In this document: piece after piece, positions 26,823-35,257 of the stretch
How positions within the stretch are numbered: position 1 is the stretch's first letter
Layout of the letters: every line of letters starts with the position of its first letter
Origin: Desulfamplus magnetovallimortis
GTDB lineage: Bacteria; Desulfobacterota; Desulfobacteria; Desulfobacterales; Desulfobacteraceae
Assembly: GCF_900170035.1 (NCBI RefSeq)
Contig: NZ_LT828558.1
Location: forward strand, 1 to 64,000
DNA length: 64,000 nt
Direction: 5' to 3'
Position numbers and translations under genes: made by a program
Notes under the pieces: model-generated
What the model was told of the DNA's origin: nothing
Database searches by the model: none
Seen by the model: only the letters and a program-made list of their open reading frames with translations

Positions 26823-28423
26823 TGGATAAAATAATACTCGAAGAAAATGAATTGAACCCAACTTTTGTGAGAACCCAGCTGGATGAAATTCTTGCCAGAG
26901 AGATCATCTCACTCATAGAGATTGATTCCGAGTCAGCTCTTTTGACCTATAATCTCTCCACAATATCTGCTATTCTTGTGGCTGTTGAGCGTGACAGGGA
27001 AATTAAAAATGCCAAAGGATTTCCTCCGGAAAGATATACCATTGATTCTCTTACAGATGAGCTTGAAGAGATTGGTTTGACCCATGATGATACTTTGAAT
27101 GACTCCCTTAAAATTATCCTGGATCAGGGTTATCTGACAAAAAATTCACATGGTGAGATCAAGGCAGAGGTCTCGGCATACACCATTGTTGGATTTCTTG
27201 ACAGAATGTTTCCTGGGATGCAGGGAATTCAACTTGTTGCATTTGTCTTGCAGATGGCTGATGAGGTTCTTTCCAAACGTAAATCCCTGGATGATGCAAA
27301 GGAGAGCTTTGCACAGACCCTTAAAAACAGTGGAGTCTCAGTAACAAGGGAAAAAGCTGAAAAAAAGGCCCAGGAGATTGCTTCAAAGCAGTCAGACGGA
27401 CAGATGAGAGAGATGGCCCTGAAGTTGAAGGAGGCAAATATAAAACGTCTTGCCCAGCAGCGCTTCAGGGAAAAAATGCAGATGAATAGAGATGGCGGAA
27501 AACCATCTTTCCATTTTGACGGCGGAAGCCGGTTGGACAGGGTTAAGATCACCTCTGTCTTTGATAACGGCCCTTCAAAAGAGGAACTTGATGCCATAAA
27601 GAAGGCTGAAGAGGAAAAAAAACTTCAGGAAGAACAGATTAGAGTTGCCGCACTTGCTGAAAAAGAGAAGAAACTGAAGGAAGCAGAAGCTGCTGCCATG
27701 GAGCTGGAAAAAAAAGCAGCAGAGCTTGCAGCAAGGGAACAGGAACTTGAAAATGCAAGGCTTGCTGCAATAAAAATTGAGCAGGCAGAAGCTGAATTGA
27801 AGGCAAAACAGGCTGAAATAGCAATGAAAGAGGCCGAGCTTAAACTCAAGGAAGAGCAGATTCGGGCTGAAGCAGAAGAAAAAGCAAGATTGCTGGATGA
27901 AAAATTGAGGCTTCAGCAGCAAAAAGAGGAAGAAGAGGAAGAGAAGCTGAGACTTGAGCAGGAAAAGAAAGCCCAGGAAGCGTTAATTGACAGAGCAAAT
28001 GAAATATCGTCACCTGCACCAGATGACATTGAGGCCAGAATTGCAGCTTTTGAATCAGAACTTGCCACACCATGCCCTGTGTGCCATACAGGCAAGGTGA
28101 AAACTGAAACAACCGACGCCGGAAAGAGATATTATGTCTGCTCTGACAGTAGCTGCCGTTTTGTAAGCTGGTCGCAACCATATCATTTCTCCTGCCCTTT
28201 GTGTAAAAATCCGTTTCTTGTGGATTTTCAGATAAACCCTGTGGAAAAGGGGTTGAAATGCCCAAGAGCCTCCTGCTCCTTTTCCCAGAAGGATCTTGGG
28301 GATCCTGCATTGAAAATTCCCAATCAATCTGCTTCTACCGTCAGTAATGAATCGCATGATGCGGCATCTTCCCCTGCTCCCAAAAAGAAAAGACTTGTGA
28401 GACGAGTAAAAAGGAGGCGTTAA
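26819..28423 (+). CDS. Coiled-coil protein with C-terminal zinc ribbons
   Basis: A 534-residue cytosolic protein. Residues 1-150 form a helical domain without a recognisable family. About 150-250 is a basic helical segment, and about 260-400 is a long charged coiled coil with KKLKEAEAAAMELEKKAAEL-type repeats. The C terminus has at least two four-Cys modules: CPVCHTGKVKTE with CSDSSC, and CPLCKNPFLV with CPRASC, similar to the zinc ribbons of topoisomerase I tails. It ends in a basic tail KKKRLVRRVKRRR. This suggests nucleic-acid contact (inference). It overlaps the preceding acidic gene and is one base from mqnE, yet has no obvious link to menaquinone. Confidence 0.75.
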   Translation: MMDKIILEENELNPTFVRTQLDEILAREIISLIEIDSESALLTYNLSTISAILVAVERDREIKNAKGFPPERYTIDSLTDELEEIGLTHDDTLNDSLKIILDQGYLTKNSHGEIKAEVSAYTIVGFLDRMFPGMQGIQLVAFVLQMADEVLSKRKSLDDAKESFAQTLKNSGVSVTREKAEKKAQEIASKQSDGQMREMALKLKEANIKRLAQQRFREKMQMNRDGGKPSFHFDGGSRLDRVKITSVFDNGPSKEELDAIKKAEEEKKLQEEQIRVAALAEKEKKLKEAEAAAMELEKKAAELAAREQELENARLAAIKIEQAEAELKAKQAEIAMKEAELKLKEEQIRAEAEEKARLLDEKLRLQQQKEEEEEEKLRLEQEKKAQEALIDRANEISSPAPDDIEARIAAFESELATPCPVCHTGKVKTETTDAGKRYYVCSDSSCRFVSWSQPYHFSCPLCKNPFLVDFQINPVEKGLKCPRASCSFSQKDLGDPALKIPNQSASTVSNESHDAASSPAPKKKRLVRRVKRRR

Positions 28424-28424
28424 G

Positions 28425-29540
28425 TTGGAAGTAGCGTTTTTAGATAAACGGCTTGAAAAGCTTTATGAAAAAGTCAAAAAAGGAACCCGTCTTTCAAAGG
28501 AGGACGGGCTTCTTCTTTTTGAAACAGATGATCTTGTATCAGTGGGGATTGTAGCTGATTTTGTTCGTCGCAAAAAGCATGGAAAAAAAGCATTTTATGT
28601 TTATAACCAGCATATTAATTATACCAATATATGTAAAAACAGATGCCTTTTCTGTGCATATGCAGTTGATAAGGGAGATCCTGCTTCATATTCATGGAAC
28701 ATGGAAGATATTGAAAAGCGTTTGATGGATCGTATAGATGAGCCGGTAAAGGAGCTTCATATTGTCGGTGGTCTCAATCCGGATCAAGATTTTTCCTACT
28801 TTACCAATCTTTTAAAAACTGTAAAAAAGATACGCCCCAAGGCTTCAATAAAGGCATTTACAAGTGTGGAGATAGACTATCTTTCAAGGTTGTCCGGTCT
28901 GTCAGTTTCTGAAACTGTGGCCATATTAAAGGATGCAGGACTTGACATGATGCCGGGGGGAGGAGCTGAGGTATTAAGTGACAGAGTAAGAGAAAAGCTG
29001 TTTCCCAAAAAAATGGGTGCTGCAAGATGGCTTGCCATCATGGAAGAGGTTCATATGGCAGGGCTTACATCAAATGCCACAATGCTCTATGGCCACATTG
29101 AAACCATTGAAGAGCGGGTGGAACATCTTATGGCTCTTCGGGAGCTTCAGGATCGTACGGGCGGATTCTCTGCATTTATCCCACTTGCTTTTCACTCCAA
29201 GAACACAAAGCTTCATCATATTCCTCCCACTACAGCCTTTGATGATCTGAAAATGGTTGCAGTATCTCGTCTTATGCTGGATAATTTTGATCATATTAAG
29301 GCTTACTGGGTAATGATAGGGGAGAAACTCGCCCAGGTTGCACTTGCCTATGGGGCAGATGATCTTGATGGTACTATTATTGAGGAGCGCATAACCCATA
29401 CTGCCGGTGCTAAATCTGCCAAAGGTCTTACCAGGGAGGAGATGGAAGATATGATAAAGGGTGCTGGTTTTGTGCCTGTGGAGAGGGACTCTTTTTATAA
29501 TAACGTACATGGCGGATTACCGCCACAATCGAAGGGATGA
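28425..29540 (+). CDS. mqnE: Aminodeoxyfutalosine synthase (radical SAM)
   Basis: MqnE makes aminodeoxyfutalosine from the chorismate-derived enolpyruvyl-benzoate and SAM in the futalosine route to menaquinone. The radical SAM cluster motif is NICKNRCLFCAYA (C-x3-C-x2-C). Other MqnE landmarks are LHIVGGLNPDQDFSYF, KAFTSVEIDYLSRLS, MMPGGGAEVL and FIPLAFHSKNTKL. TTG at 28425 follows an AAGGAGGCG site. The normal end of the family is near VERDSFYN; here the last 12 codons and the stop come from a family B repeat at 29501, giving a tail NVHGGLPPQSKG. Confidence 0.93.
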   Translation: MEVAFLDKRLEKLYEKVKKGTRLSKEDGLLLFETDDLVSVGIVADFVRRKKHGKKAFYVYNQHINYTNICKNRCLFCAYAVDKGDPASYSWNMEDIEKRLMDRIDEPVKELHIVGGLNPDQDFSYFTNLLKTVKKIRPKASIKAFTSVEIDYLSRLSGLSVSETVAILKDAGLDMMPGGGAEVLSDRVREKLFPKKMGAARWLAIMEEVHMAGLTSNATMLYGHIETIEERVEHLMALRELQDRTGGFSAFIPLAFHSKNTKLHHIPPTTAFDDLKMVAVSRLMLDNFDHIKAYWVMIGEKLAQVALAYGADDLDGTIIEERITHTAGAKSAKGLTREEMEDMIKGAGFVPVERDSFYNNVHGGLPPQSKG

Positions 29541-29662
29541 AAGTCTTTATGAAAACAGATATTTGCGGGGACTTTCATATAAAATCCTCATGATTGCGAG
29601 GGCATCACAACGATGGATGAAAGTCTTTATATGTCAGTATGTTATGGAGACTTTCTAATAAA
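29501..29662 (+). repeat. Family B copy plus a related half-element
   Basis: 29501-29584 is a standard copy (TAACGTACATGGCGG to GGACTTTCATATAAAA) that provides the mqnE stop codon. It is followed directly by a variant at 29585-29662 with GCATCACAACGATGGATGAA and GGAGACTTTCTAATAAAG. The two hairpins fill the mqnE-mqnC gap. Confidence 0.85.
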
Positions 29663-29707
29663 GTAGAATCTAACTGATTTGGTATCTGTTGCAGATGCGG
29701 AGTAGAG

Positions 29708-30766
29708 ATGCAAAATATTGACACTGTTATTGAAAAGATTTCAAGAGGAGAGCGCATTGATTCGAATGAAGGGCTTGCTCTCTATCATGGGGCTGAGTTG
29801 CAAAAACTTTCAGCCCTTGCAAACCATAAGCGTTTCAGGCTTAATCCTGACAGAATTATTACCTATGTAATTGACAGAAATATTAATTATACAGATATCT
29901 GTATGTCTGGGTGTCGTTTCTGTGCATTTTACAAAAAGCCGGACAGTGGTGATGGTTATGTGATACCCCGTGAAAGCCTGCATCACAAGATTCGTGAGAC
30001 CATTGATCTTGGTGGTACCCAGATTCTTCTTCAGGGGGGCATGAATCCAAATCTTGATTTCTCTTATTACCTTGATCTTCTGAGGGATATAAAGGAAAAT
30101 TTCAGGATTCATATTCATGGATTCTCACCCCCTGAGATTGCCCATATGGCAAAGATATCATCTATGTCAATCAGAAGTGTCATAACAGAGCTTAAGAAAG
30201 CAGGACTTGATTCAATACCAGGGGGGGGGGCTGAAATACTGTGCGATGATATCAGAAAGAAGGTTTCTCCAAATAAATGCATGGCTGATACCTGGCTTGA
30301 GGTTATGGAGACAGCACATGAACTTGGATTGAAAAGCAGTGCAACCATGATGTTTGGTCATCTTGAATCACCGGAGCATATTTTTGAACATCTGGAAAAA
30401 ATCCGTTCCCTTCAGGAGAGAACCGGCGGCTTTACAGCGTTTATTCCATGGACATTCCAGCCAACAAACACAAAAATCAATAGGAAGAAAACAGGTGCTG
30501 TGGAGTATTTAAGGGTGCTTGCATTAAGTCGTCTTTATCTTGATAATGTCAGAAATATTCAGGCATCCTGGGTTACCCAGGGAGATAAAATTGCACAGCT
30601 TGCACTTTTTTATGGTGCAAATGATATGGGCAGCACAATGATAGAGGAGAATGTTGTTGCATCAGCAGGGGTAAATTTCATGCTGCCTGAAAAAGAGCTT
30701 CGCAGACTTATTAAAAAGGCGGGATTTGAGCCAAGGCAGCGGGACTGTTATTATAATCTGTTGTAA
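29708..30766 (+). CDS. mqnC: Cyclic dehypoxanthinyl futalosine synthase (radical SAM)
   Basis: MqnC cyclises dehypoxanthinyl futalosine, the third step of the futalosine menaquinone route. It is a 352-residue radical SAM enzyme with ICMSGCRFCAFYKKP holding the three cluster Cys. Other MqnC landmarks are ILLQGGMNPNLDFSYYLDLL, HGFSPPEIAHMAKIS, DSIPGGGAEIL and FIPWTFQPTNTKI. A GGAG site precedes the ATG. It is paralogous to MqnE just upstream, and both are expected in the same pathway. The natural end RQRDCYYNLL is intact here, with a family B copy starting 12 bases after the stop. Confidence 0.94.
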   Translation: MQNIDTVIEKISRGERIDSNEGLALYHGAELQKLSALANHKRFRLNPDRIITYVIDRNINYTDICMSGCRFCAFYKKPDSGDGYVIPRESLHHKIRETIDLGGTQILLQGGMNPNLDFSYYLDLLRDIKENFRIHIHGFSPPEIAHMAKISSMSIRSVITELKKAGLDSIPGGGAEILCDDIRKKVSPNKCMADTWLEVMETAHELGLKSSATMMFGHLESPEHIFEHLEKIRSLQERTGGFTAFIPWTFQPTNTKINRKKTGAVEYLRVLALSRLYLDNVRNIQASWVTQGDKIAQLALFYGANDMGSTMIEENVVASAGVNFMLPEKELRRLIKKAGFEPRQRDCYYNLL

Positions 30767-30777
30767 TAATTTTTTTG

Positions 30778-30862
30778 TATAACATACATGGCAGATTTCT
30801 GCCACAATCGAAGGGATGAAAGTCGTTTTAAAAACAGGCTGTTACCGAGACTTTCATATAAG
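30778..30862 (+). repeat. Repeat family B copy
   Basis: It runs TATAACATACATGGCAGA through CCACAATCGAAGGGATGAAA to CCGAGACTTTCATATAAG, just downstream of mqnC. Confidence 0.85.
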
Positions 30863-31129
30863 ACTTCCAGAAAAATATTTTGGCATTCTCAATTCTGAAG
30901 TGCAACCACAAGGGATTGCCCCTAAAGTGCTTGCCAATTTAATTATCTGGAACAGTATATATGAGCCCGTTGATTTAGTCGATTTTTCAAAAAATCACCA
31001 CAATATGATGTGTTTCTTGATTGCTTCAAAATCATTATATTGTGGCAAAATCAAATATGTAAATACTTAATCAACAGAGTCATATATTTGGGACGATATG
31101 AAGAATGCCCTTTTTTATGGTAATAAATA
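30863..31129 (+). other. Intergenic region with a weak family C-like unit
   Basis: About 270 bases between mqnC and the amidohydrolase gene. It contains GGCATTCTCAATTCTG at 30882 and an inverted end GACGATATGAAGAATGCC at 31092-31109, which resemble the ends of family C. The 228-base interior does not match the 106-bp copies, and the flanks are not duplicated. A T-rich stretch follows. No gene is supported. Confidence 0.4.
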
Positions 31130-32629
31130 TTGAAGACTTACGGCTTTTCTAACAGTTCCACTCATCCTTATCATGAGTTCCACAGAGCAGGGTTTATTCT
31201 TGTCTCCCCATGGAGGATCATTGAGAATGGTTATATCAGGGTAAAAAACGGCAAGATTGTTGAGCTGGGGAGATACCGTCCTAAGTGTGCCTTTCCGGTT
31301 GATGTCTCTGGAGATGGTGATGTTCAACACAATGGGGCAGGGAGTGTAAAAGATTACGGATCAGGTGTAATAATACCTGCACTTGTCAATGCTCACACTC
31401 ATTTTGAACTCTCTGCTCTTCGTTCCAGAATTCCTTTTAATTTGGGTTTTAATGGCTGGGTCAGGGAACTTCTTGTGCAGAGGGAAAGGTGTGGGAAAGA
31501 GCTTCTTGAAAGAGAAGCCTGTAAAGCAATGGATGAGAGTGCTGCAACAGGGACAGCATTTGTTGGAGATATCTCAACCCTTGGTATAACAAGAGATATT
31601 CTAACTAATCGTGCATCAGGTATGCCCGGTCATGGTAACCTTGATAGTTGGGAAACAGATGAATCAAAGCTTGATATTCTGAATAAACGGCCATGGCGGC
31701 ATTACCGCCACAATCGAAGAGATGAAAGTCGTTTTAAAACAGCCTGTTATAGAGACTTTCATATAAAACAACAAACAGAGCTTTCAGGCATTTTTTTTCA
31801 GGAATATCTTGGAAATGAAATACCCATAAATGTTTTGAAACCATTTGACTTTTATTCACAATCTTTCATTAACAGAAGAGCCTTTTCATTGGCGGGTCAT
31901 GCGCCACACACCACATCCCCTGGGCTTTTAAGAGCATTAAAAAAACAGACACTGAAACACAATCTCCCATTCTCCATACACCTTGCAGAGTCACATGATG
32001 AAACAGAATTTATAACAAAAGGCAGGGGCAGGTGGGCATCTTTTCTTGAAGAGAGGGGAGTTGATTTCTCTGACTGGCCCCTTCAATCAGGAAGTCCTGT
32101 TAAATATCTTGATGATATCGGGGTTCTGGACAGAGACACTCTTGCTGTACATCTTTTAAATAGTGATGAAACAGATCTTGATCTCATTGCAAAGAGAAAC
32201 GCTATTCCTGTTGTGTGTCCCAGAAGCAACATGAATCTTCATGGCAAACTGCCTGACTTGCCGCTTATGCTCTCATATGCCCAGGGCATATTGAAACCAG
32301 CCCTTGGAACAGACAGTCTTGCCAGCACACAAAGCTTGAACATGTTTGATGAAATGGCTTTTGTTGCAAAGCATTATCCCCAGATTCGTCCCAGTGAAAT
32401 TCTGGCAATGGCAACTGTTAACGGAGCTCAAGCTTTGGGGTATGGGGATGTTGCAGGTACCCTTGAAGTTGGAAAAGATGCTCGTTTTATCTATATCCCG
32501 CTGAAACATTTCAATATTTCAAACAATAAATCTGGGAGAAAATGTCAAAATAGAACATTAGGGTATTCCCATAAAGGCAGTGATATTGAAAATATTATAA
32601 TGGAAATAATAACTTATCATGAATCATAA
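31130..32629 (+). CDS. Amidohydrolase, probable aminodeoxyfutalosine deaminase
   Basis: A 499-residue TIM-barrel metal hydrolase. Its place between mqnC and mqnA suggests it is the MqnX-type deaminase converting aminodeoxyfutalosine to futalosine. Metal ligands visible are VNAHTHFELS (HxH), a later His in FSLAGHAPHTTSPG, another in FSIHLAESHDETEF, and the Asp in KPALGTDSLASTQS. At residues about 185-213 the protein includes a translated family B repeat (RPWRHYRHNRRDESRFKTAC and onward), inside an insert of roughly 50 residues between VGDISTLG and ELSGIFFQEYLG. The frame survives. The start is probably TTG at 31130; no ATG with homology lies nearby. Confidence 0.85.
   Translation: MKTYGFSNSSTHPYHEFHRAGFILVSPWRIIENGYIRVKNGKIVELGRYRPKCAFPVDVSGDGDVQHNGAGSVKDYGSGVIIPALVNAHTHFELSALRSRIPFNLGFNGWVRELLVQRERCGKELLEREACKAMDESAATGTAFVGDISTLGITRDILTNRASGMPGHGNLDSWETDESKLDILNKRPWRHYRHNRRDESRFKTACYRDFHIKQQTELSGIFFQEYLGNEIPINVLKPFDFYSQSFINRRAFSLAGHAPHTTSPGLLRALKKQTLKHNLPFSIHLAESHDETEFITKGRGRWASFLEERGVDFSDWPLQSGSPVKYLDDIGVLDRDTLAVHLLNSDETDLDLIAKRNAIPVVCPRSNMNLHGKLPDLPLMLSYAQGILKPALGTDSLASTQSLNMFDEMAFVAKHYPQIRPSEILAMATVNGAQALGYGDVAGTLEVGKDARFIYIPLKHFNISNNKSGRKCQNRTLGYSHKGSDIENIIMEIITYHES
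31684..31768 (+). repeat. Repeat family B copy inside a coding sequence
   Basis: TAAACGGCCATGGCGGCATT through CCACAATCGAAGAGATGAAA to TAGAGACTTTCATATAAAA, in the same orientation as the gene and read through in frame by the amidohydrolase. The stop codons of the other phases are avoided, and the TAAC start seen in other copies does not fall in the gene's frame. Confidence 0.9.
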
Positions 32630-33455
32630 AAAAATATTGATGGGAAAGATTGACTATATCAATGCTTTTCCTGTTTATTACGGCCTTGATCACGGAATGC
32701 TTCCAAAGTGGATTGAGATGGTACCAGGGCCTCCTGCTGTTTTAAATAAAATGATACAGGAGGAGCTGCTGCATGTGAGTCCTGTATCTGCTGCTTTTTA
32801 CGCAATGAACCACAGAAAATTGCTTGTTTTACCCGATCTTTCAATTTCCTGTTATGGAAAAGTTTTGAGTGTTGTCTTGATGACAAATTTATCACTTGAG
32901 GAACTTCACAGGAAAAAAGTTATTCTTACACATGATTCTGCCACAGCATCAGCGCTTGTAAGACTGGTTTTTTCCCAAAAAGGTATTGAGCCGGTTTTTT
33001 TTACAGGAAAGCTAAGGGAGTTAAATGATGTGCCAGGTGATGTGGATGCAGCAATGATTATTGGAGATGCAGCCATGACAAAACCCTGGGAAGATAGATT
33101 CCTGAATCGAATTGATCTTGGGGAGTTGTGGTATAATATGACTGGTTTGCCTTTTGTGTTTGCATTGTGGGTCTCACCTGAAAACTGTATTGACCGATAC
33201 AGGGATGAGCTGAAGGATGCCCTAACTCTTTTTTATGAGTCCAGAAAAAATGGATATGAGAACATTGACAGTGTCATAGAATCAGGTGCTTCAAGATTGA
33301 ACCTTGATAAGGAGTATGTGCGCAGATATTTTGAACTTCTTCATTGTAACCTTGATATGAGAAAAATTGATGGACTCAAACACTTTTTTTCCCTGCTCCA
33401 TGAGCATGGACTGCTTAAAGAAAAGGTAAATCTAAGACTTCTTGATTATCCATGA
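32619..33455 (+). CDS. mqnA: Chorismate dehydratase
   Basis: MqnA converts chorismate to 3-enolpyruvyl-benzoate, the first committed step of the futalosine menaquinone route. It has a periplasmic-binding-protein-like fold. Landmarks are KIDYINAFPVYYGLD at the start, LLHVSPVSAAFYAMN, LTHDSATASALVRLVF and LWYNMTGLPFVFALWV near the middle. It overlaps the amidohydrolase stop by 11 bases, so it is translated with it; a second ATG at 32640 is possible. A mqnD gene is not in the window. Confidence 0.92.
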   Translation: MNHKKILMGKIDYINAFPVYYGLDHGMLPKWIEMVPGPPAVLNKMIQEELLHVSPVSAAFYAMNHRKLLVLPDLSISCYGKVLSVVLMTNLSLEELHRKKVILTHDSATASALVRLVFSQKGIEPVFFTGKLRELNDVPGDVDAAMIIGDAAMTKPWEDRFLNRIDLGELWYNMTGLPFVFALWVSPENCIDRYRDELKDALTLFYESRKNGYENIDSVIESGASRLNLDKEYVRRYFELLHCNLDMRKIDGLKHFFSLLHEHGLLKEKVNLRLLDYP

Positions 33456-33606
33456 TCGTTTTGTGGAGTAGCTGACCGGCATATTCCTTTTTCATGTTTA
33501 TGATGAGGAAAAGTATTAATATTGGAATGATGAGGAGCATTATCATAGCGGAAAATTTGTGCCATTAATTCGTAAATATAGTGATAACGGTACTTTGTTT
33601 TTGATT
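33456..33606 (+). other. Intergenic, no gene
   Basis: AT-rich sequence between mqnA and the decayed restriction-modification remnants. I see no terminator hairpin or recognisable element. Confidence 0.4.
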
Positions 33607-33819
33607 TTAAATCGGTATTTTTGACTTCTGTAAAATGTTCTTTTCCTGATCGTAAATTTTACCGACACTACCGTTATTATCCCTGATGCGTTTTCGGACA
33701 TTCAACAATAATGAAGCTGAACCACAGGCAAAATCCAATATTTTATCTAATTTGCTTTTTTTACCTGTACCTGGGTCTTGACAGTCAAGGGTGACAATTT
33801 TGTTGTTGTTCGTTTTTTG
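33607..33819 (-). pseudogene. Fragment of a type I restriction methylase gene (hsdM)
   Basis: The minus-strand frame reads NNNKIVTLDCQDPGTGKKSK, LDKILDFACGSASLLLNVRK and IRDNNGSVGKIYDQEKNI before losing homology and stopping. This matches the SAM-binding region of HsdM, where the family has DFACGSGS (the third small residue is Ala here) and GKIYGQEKN. No start codon or further domains are present. It is a remnant of about 70 codons. Confidence 0.8.
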
Positions 33820-33875
33820 TCATAATGTTCACGTTTGTTGTAAAATTAGTGACAATCGAGTTGATTGGCTAATTA

Positions 33876-34370
33876 TTATCGATTCTTTTGTAAATCATCA
33901 GTTATTTTTTTTATTATTTCCGATAAATCATCAATTTTTGTGTCACATACATCATAAATTACTTCAGCGTCAACATCAAAATAGTGATGACAAATGATAT
34001 CTCGCATACCTGTTGCTTTTTTCCAATCGATTTGAGGATAACCAACTAATAAAGATCTGTTTGTAACTTTATCTAAAATTTTTAAAGATTCTCGGCATCC
34101 TTCATATCATACAGAAAGTACTTTACACTTTCCGGTACAGTATCCCCGAAAAACGGACATTCTGTTCGTGAAAGTGTAAACTGGGAAATGAAAGATGCCA
34201 GATTCACCAATAGCTATTAACAGCATACAAATGCTATCAAGTTTTTCGACACCATATTCTGAATCAGTAAAATCACTTACTGTTTTGACAGAGGAAAAAC
34301 GTTTTATAATGGTTAATGTTGCTTGATAAATTTGAGATAAAATATCTATTGCAAGATCTTTGTCATACAT
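33876..34370 (-). pseudogene. hepT: HepT-like HEPN toxin gene, interrupted by a 106-bp element
   Basis: The first part starts at 34370 (MYDKDLAIDILSQIYQATLT, then LDSICMLLIAIGES), and the frame resumes after the inserted element with ESLKILDKVTNRSLLVGYPQ. The active-site motif R-x4-H-x-Y follows as RDIICHHYFDVD, and the gene ends KITDDLQKNR. Without the insertion the gene would encode a normal HEPN ribonuclease of about 135 residues, the toxin of the HepT-MntA (HEPN/MNT, type VII) pair. The insertion at 34094-34199 cuts the frame, so the RX4HXY half is lost from the product. It overlaps the mntA stop by eight bases. Confidence 0.88.
34094..34199 (-). repeat. 106-bp MITE-like element (family C) in hepT
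   Basis: It is bounded by GGCATCCTTCATATC on the left and GGAAATGAAAGATGCC on the right, the same length as the copy at 19837-19942. The flanks are AGATTCTC (34086-34093) and AGATTCAC (34200-34207), an 8-bp target duplication with one mismatch. Internal GAAAGTACTTTACACTTTCC matches other copies on the opposite strand. Confidence 0.88.
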
Positions 34371-34653
34371 ATATTGCCTCTAAATTAATTCTACGTTTTA
34401 ATGCATCATTCATTTTATCTCGATACCTTACGATATCTATTGGCATATTAAATGTGGCTTCTAAATCCTGTTTTATACCAATCATATAAAACAATTCTGG
34501 TTTTTCAAGTTCTACAACTATATCAATATCACTTTGTTCATTCATGCAATCTTTAGATGCTGATCCAAAAATTCCAATTTTTTTAATTTGATATTTATTT
34601 AAGTTTTGTTTTTTATAAAGGCTTAGTTCTTTTATGATCGTTTTTTTATTCAT
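34363..34653 (-). CDS. mntA: MntA-like nucleotidyltransferase antitoxin
   Basis: A 96-residue minimal nucleotidyltransferase. The motif IGIFGSASKDCMNEQSDIDI contains GS followed by D-x-D, which binds nucleotide and metal. In HEPN/MNT pairs this protein AMPylates and silences the HepT toxin. The start is ATG at 34653, with a second ATG at 34659 that overlaps the hsdS remnant's stop. The gene is intact, while its toxin partner is broken. Confidence 0.88.
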   Translation of the reverse strand: MNKKTIIKELSLYKKQNLNKYQIKKIGIFGSASKDCMNEQSDIDIVVELEKPELFYMIGIKQDLEATFNMPIDIVRYRDKMNDALKRRINLEAIYV

Positions 34654-34658
34654 TATCA

Positions 34659-34981
34659 TTATCTTATTTCACCTATATTTTGAAACAATCCCTGCATTAA
34701 ACCTTTTTTATGCTGCTGTAACTGGTTTATTTTTTTCGATTGTGCTGTTATTAACTCATCCAAAGACGAAAGACAGGATGCGATTTTTTGTTGTTCTCCT
34801 GTTTCTTTCTTGGGAAATAAAACAATTTTTTCTTTAAGAATAGAAAAATGTCGTTTGTAATCTTCTTGTTTTACTCCATTATATTGAAGGTATTGGAATC
34901 AATATTCAGTAGTAATTGTGTTTTTAGGCTTTAATATTTTAATACCATCAGAACCTTGAGCAAAGGTCTCCTTTGCCATTT
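34659..34981 (-). pseudogene. Remnant of a type I restriction specificity gene (hsdS)
   Basis: The minus-strand frame reads MAKETFAQGSDGIKILKPKN, then a TGA at 34899-34901 where a Trp is expected. It continues FQYLQYNGVKQEDYKRHFSI, LFPKKETGEQQKIASCLSSL and DELITAQSKKINQLQQHKKG. The last parts are the classic HsdS central/C-terminal conserved region and coiled coil. It covers about 105 codons, and the target-recognition domains are gone. Its stop overlaps mntA, suggesting the toxin-antitoxin pair once sat inside a type I R-M operon. Confidence 0.85.
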
Positions 34982-34999
34982 TTAGTATGTTTTTCACCG

Positions 35000-35257
35000 T
35001 CAAAAATCATCCGGTTCATCCTTTGGTTTAAAGCATATTTGAGGAATAGATTGATCTGCAATCTCCTGGAGTCTGTTGATATAGTCCTCACCACGCAGGA
35101 AATCAACAATACTCCGGTGCAATCTGGAAGCATCAACAGGGGTGGCGTCAATAATCTCTCTCAGCACCTGCACCTTGTTCCATCCTTTGATCTTTGCCTC
35201 TTTTTCAAGCAAATCCCACAGGAAATAAGGCAATTCAAATGATGTTCGTCCTGACAT
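35000..35257 (-). CDS. Small uncharacterised protein downstream of a hicB-like gene
   Basis: An 85-residue protein (MSGRTSFELPYFLWDLLEKE, then IDATPVDASRLHRSIVDFLR) with no family I recognise. The ATG overlaps the hicB-like stop (TAATG), so the pair was translationally coupled. It could be a partner in a small regulatory or toxin-antitoxin unit, but it is not HicA-like: HicA has a conserved His in a dsRBD fold, not seen here. Confidence 0.55.
   Translation of the reverse strand: MSGRTSFELPYFLWDLLEKEAKIKGWNKVQVLREIIDATPVDASRLHRSIVDFLRGEDYINRLQEIADQSIPQICFKPKDEPDDF

Noticed and set aside
30816-31070. 84-residue plus-strand frame after mqnC
   Set aside because: It starts within the family B repeat and has no recognisable protein features.
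34634-34837. 67-residue plus-strand hydrophobic frame
   Set aside because: It is antisense to the hsdS remnant, which has clear HsdS similarity.
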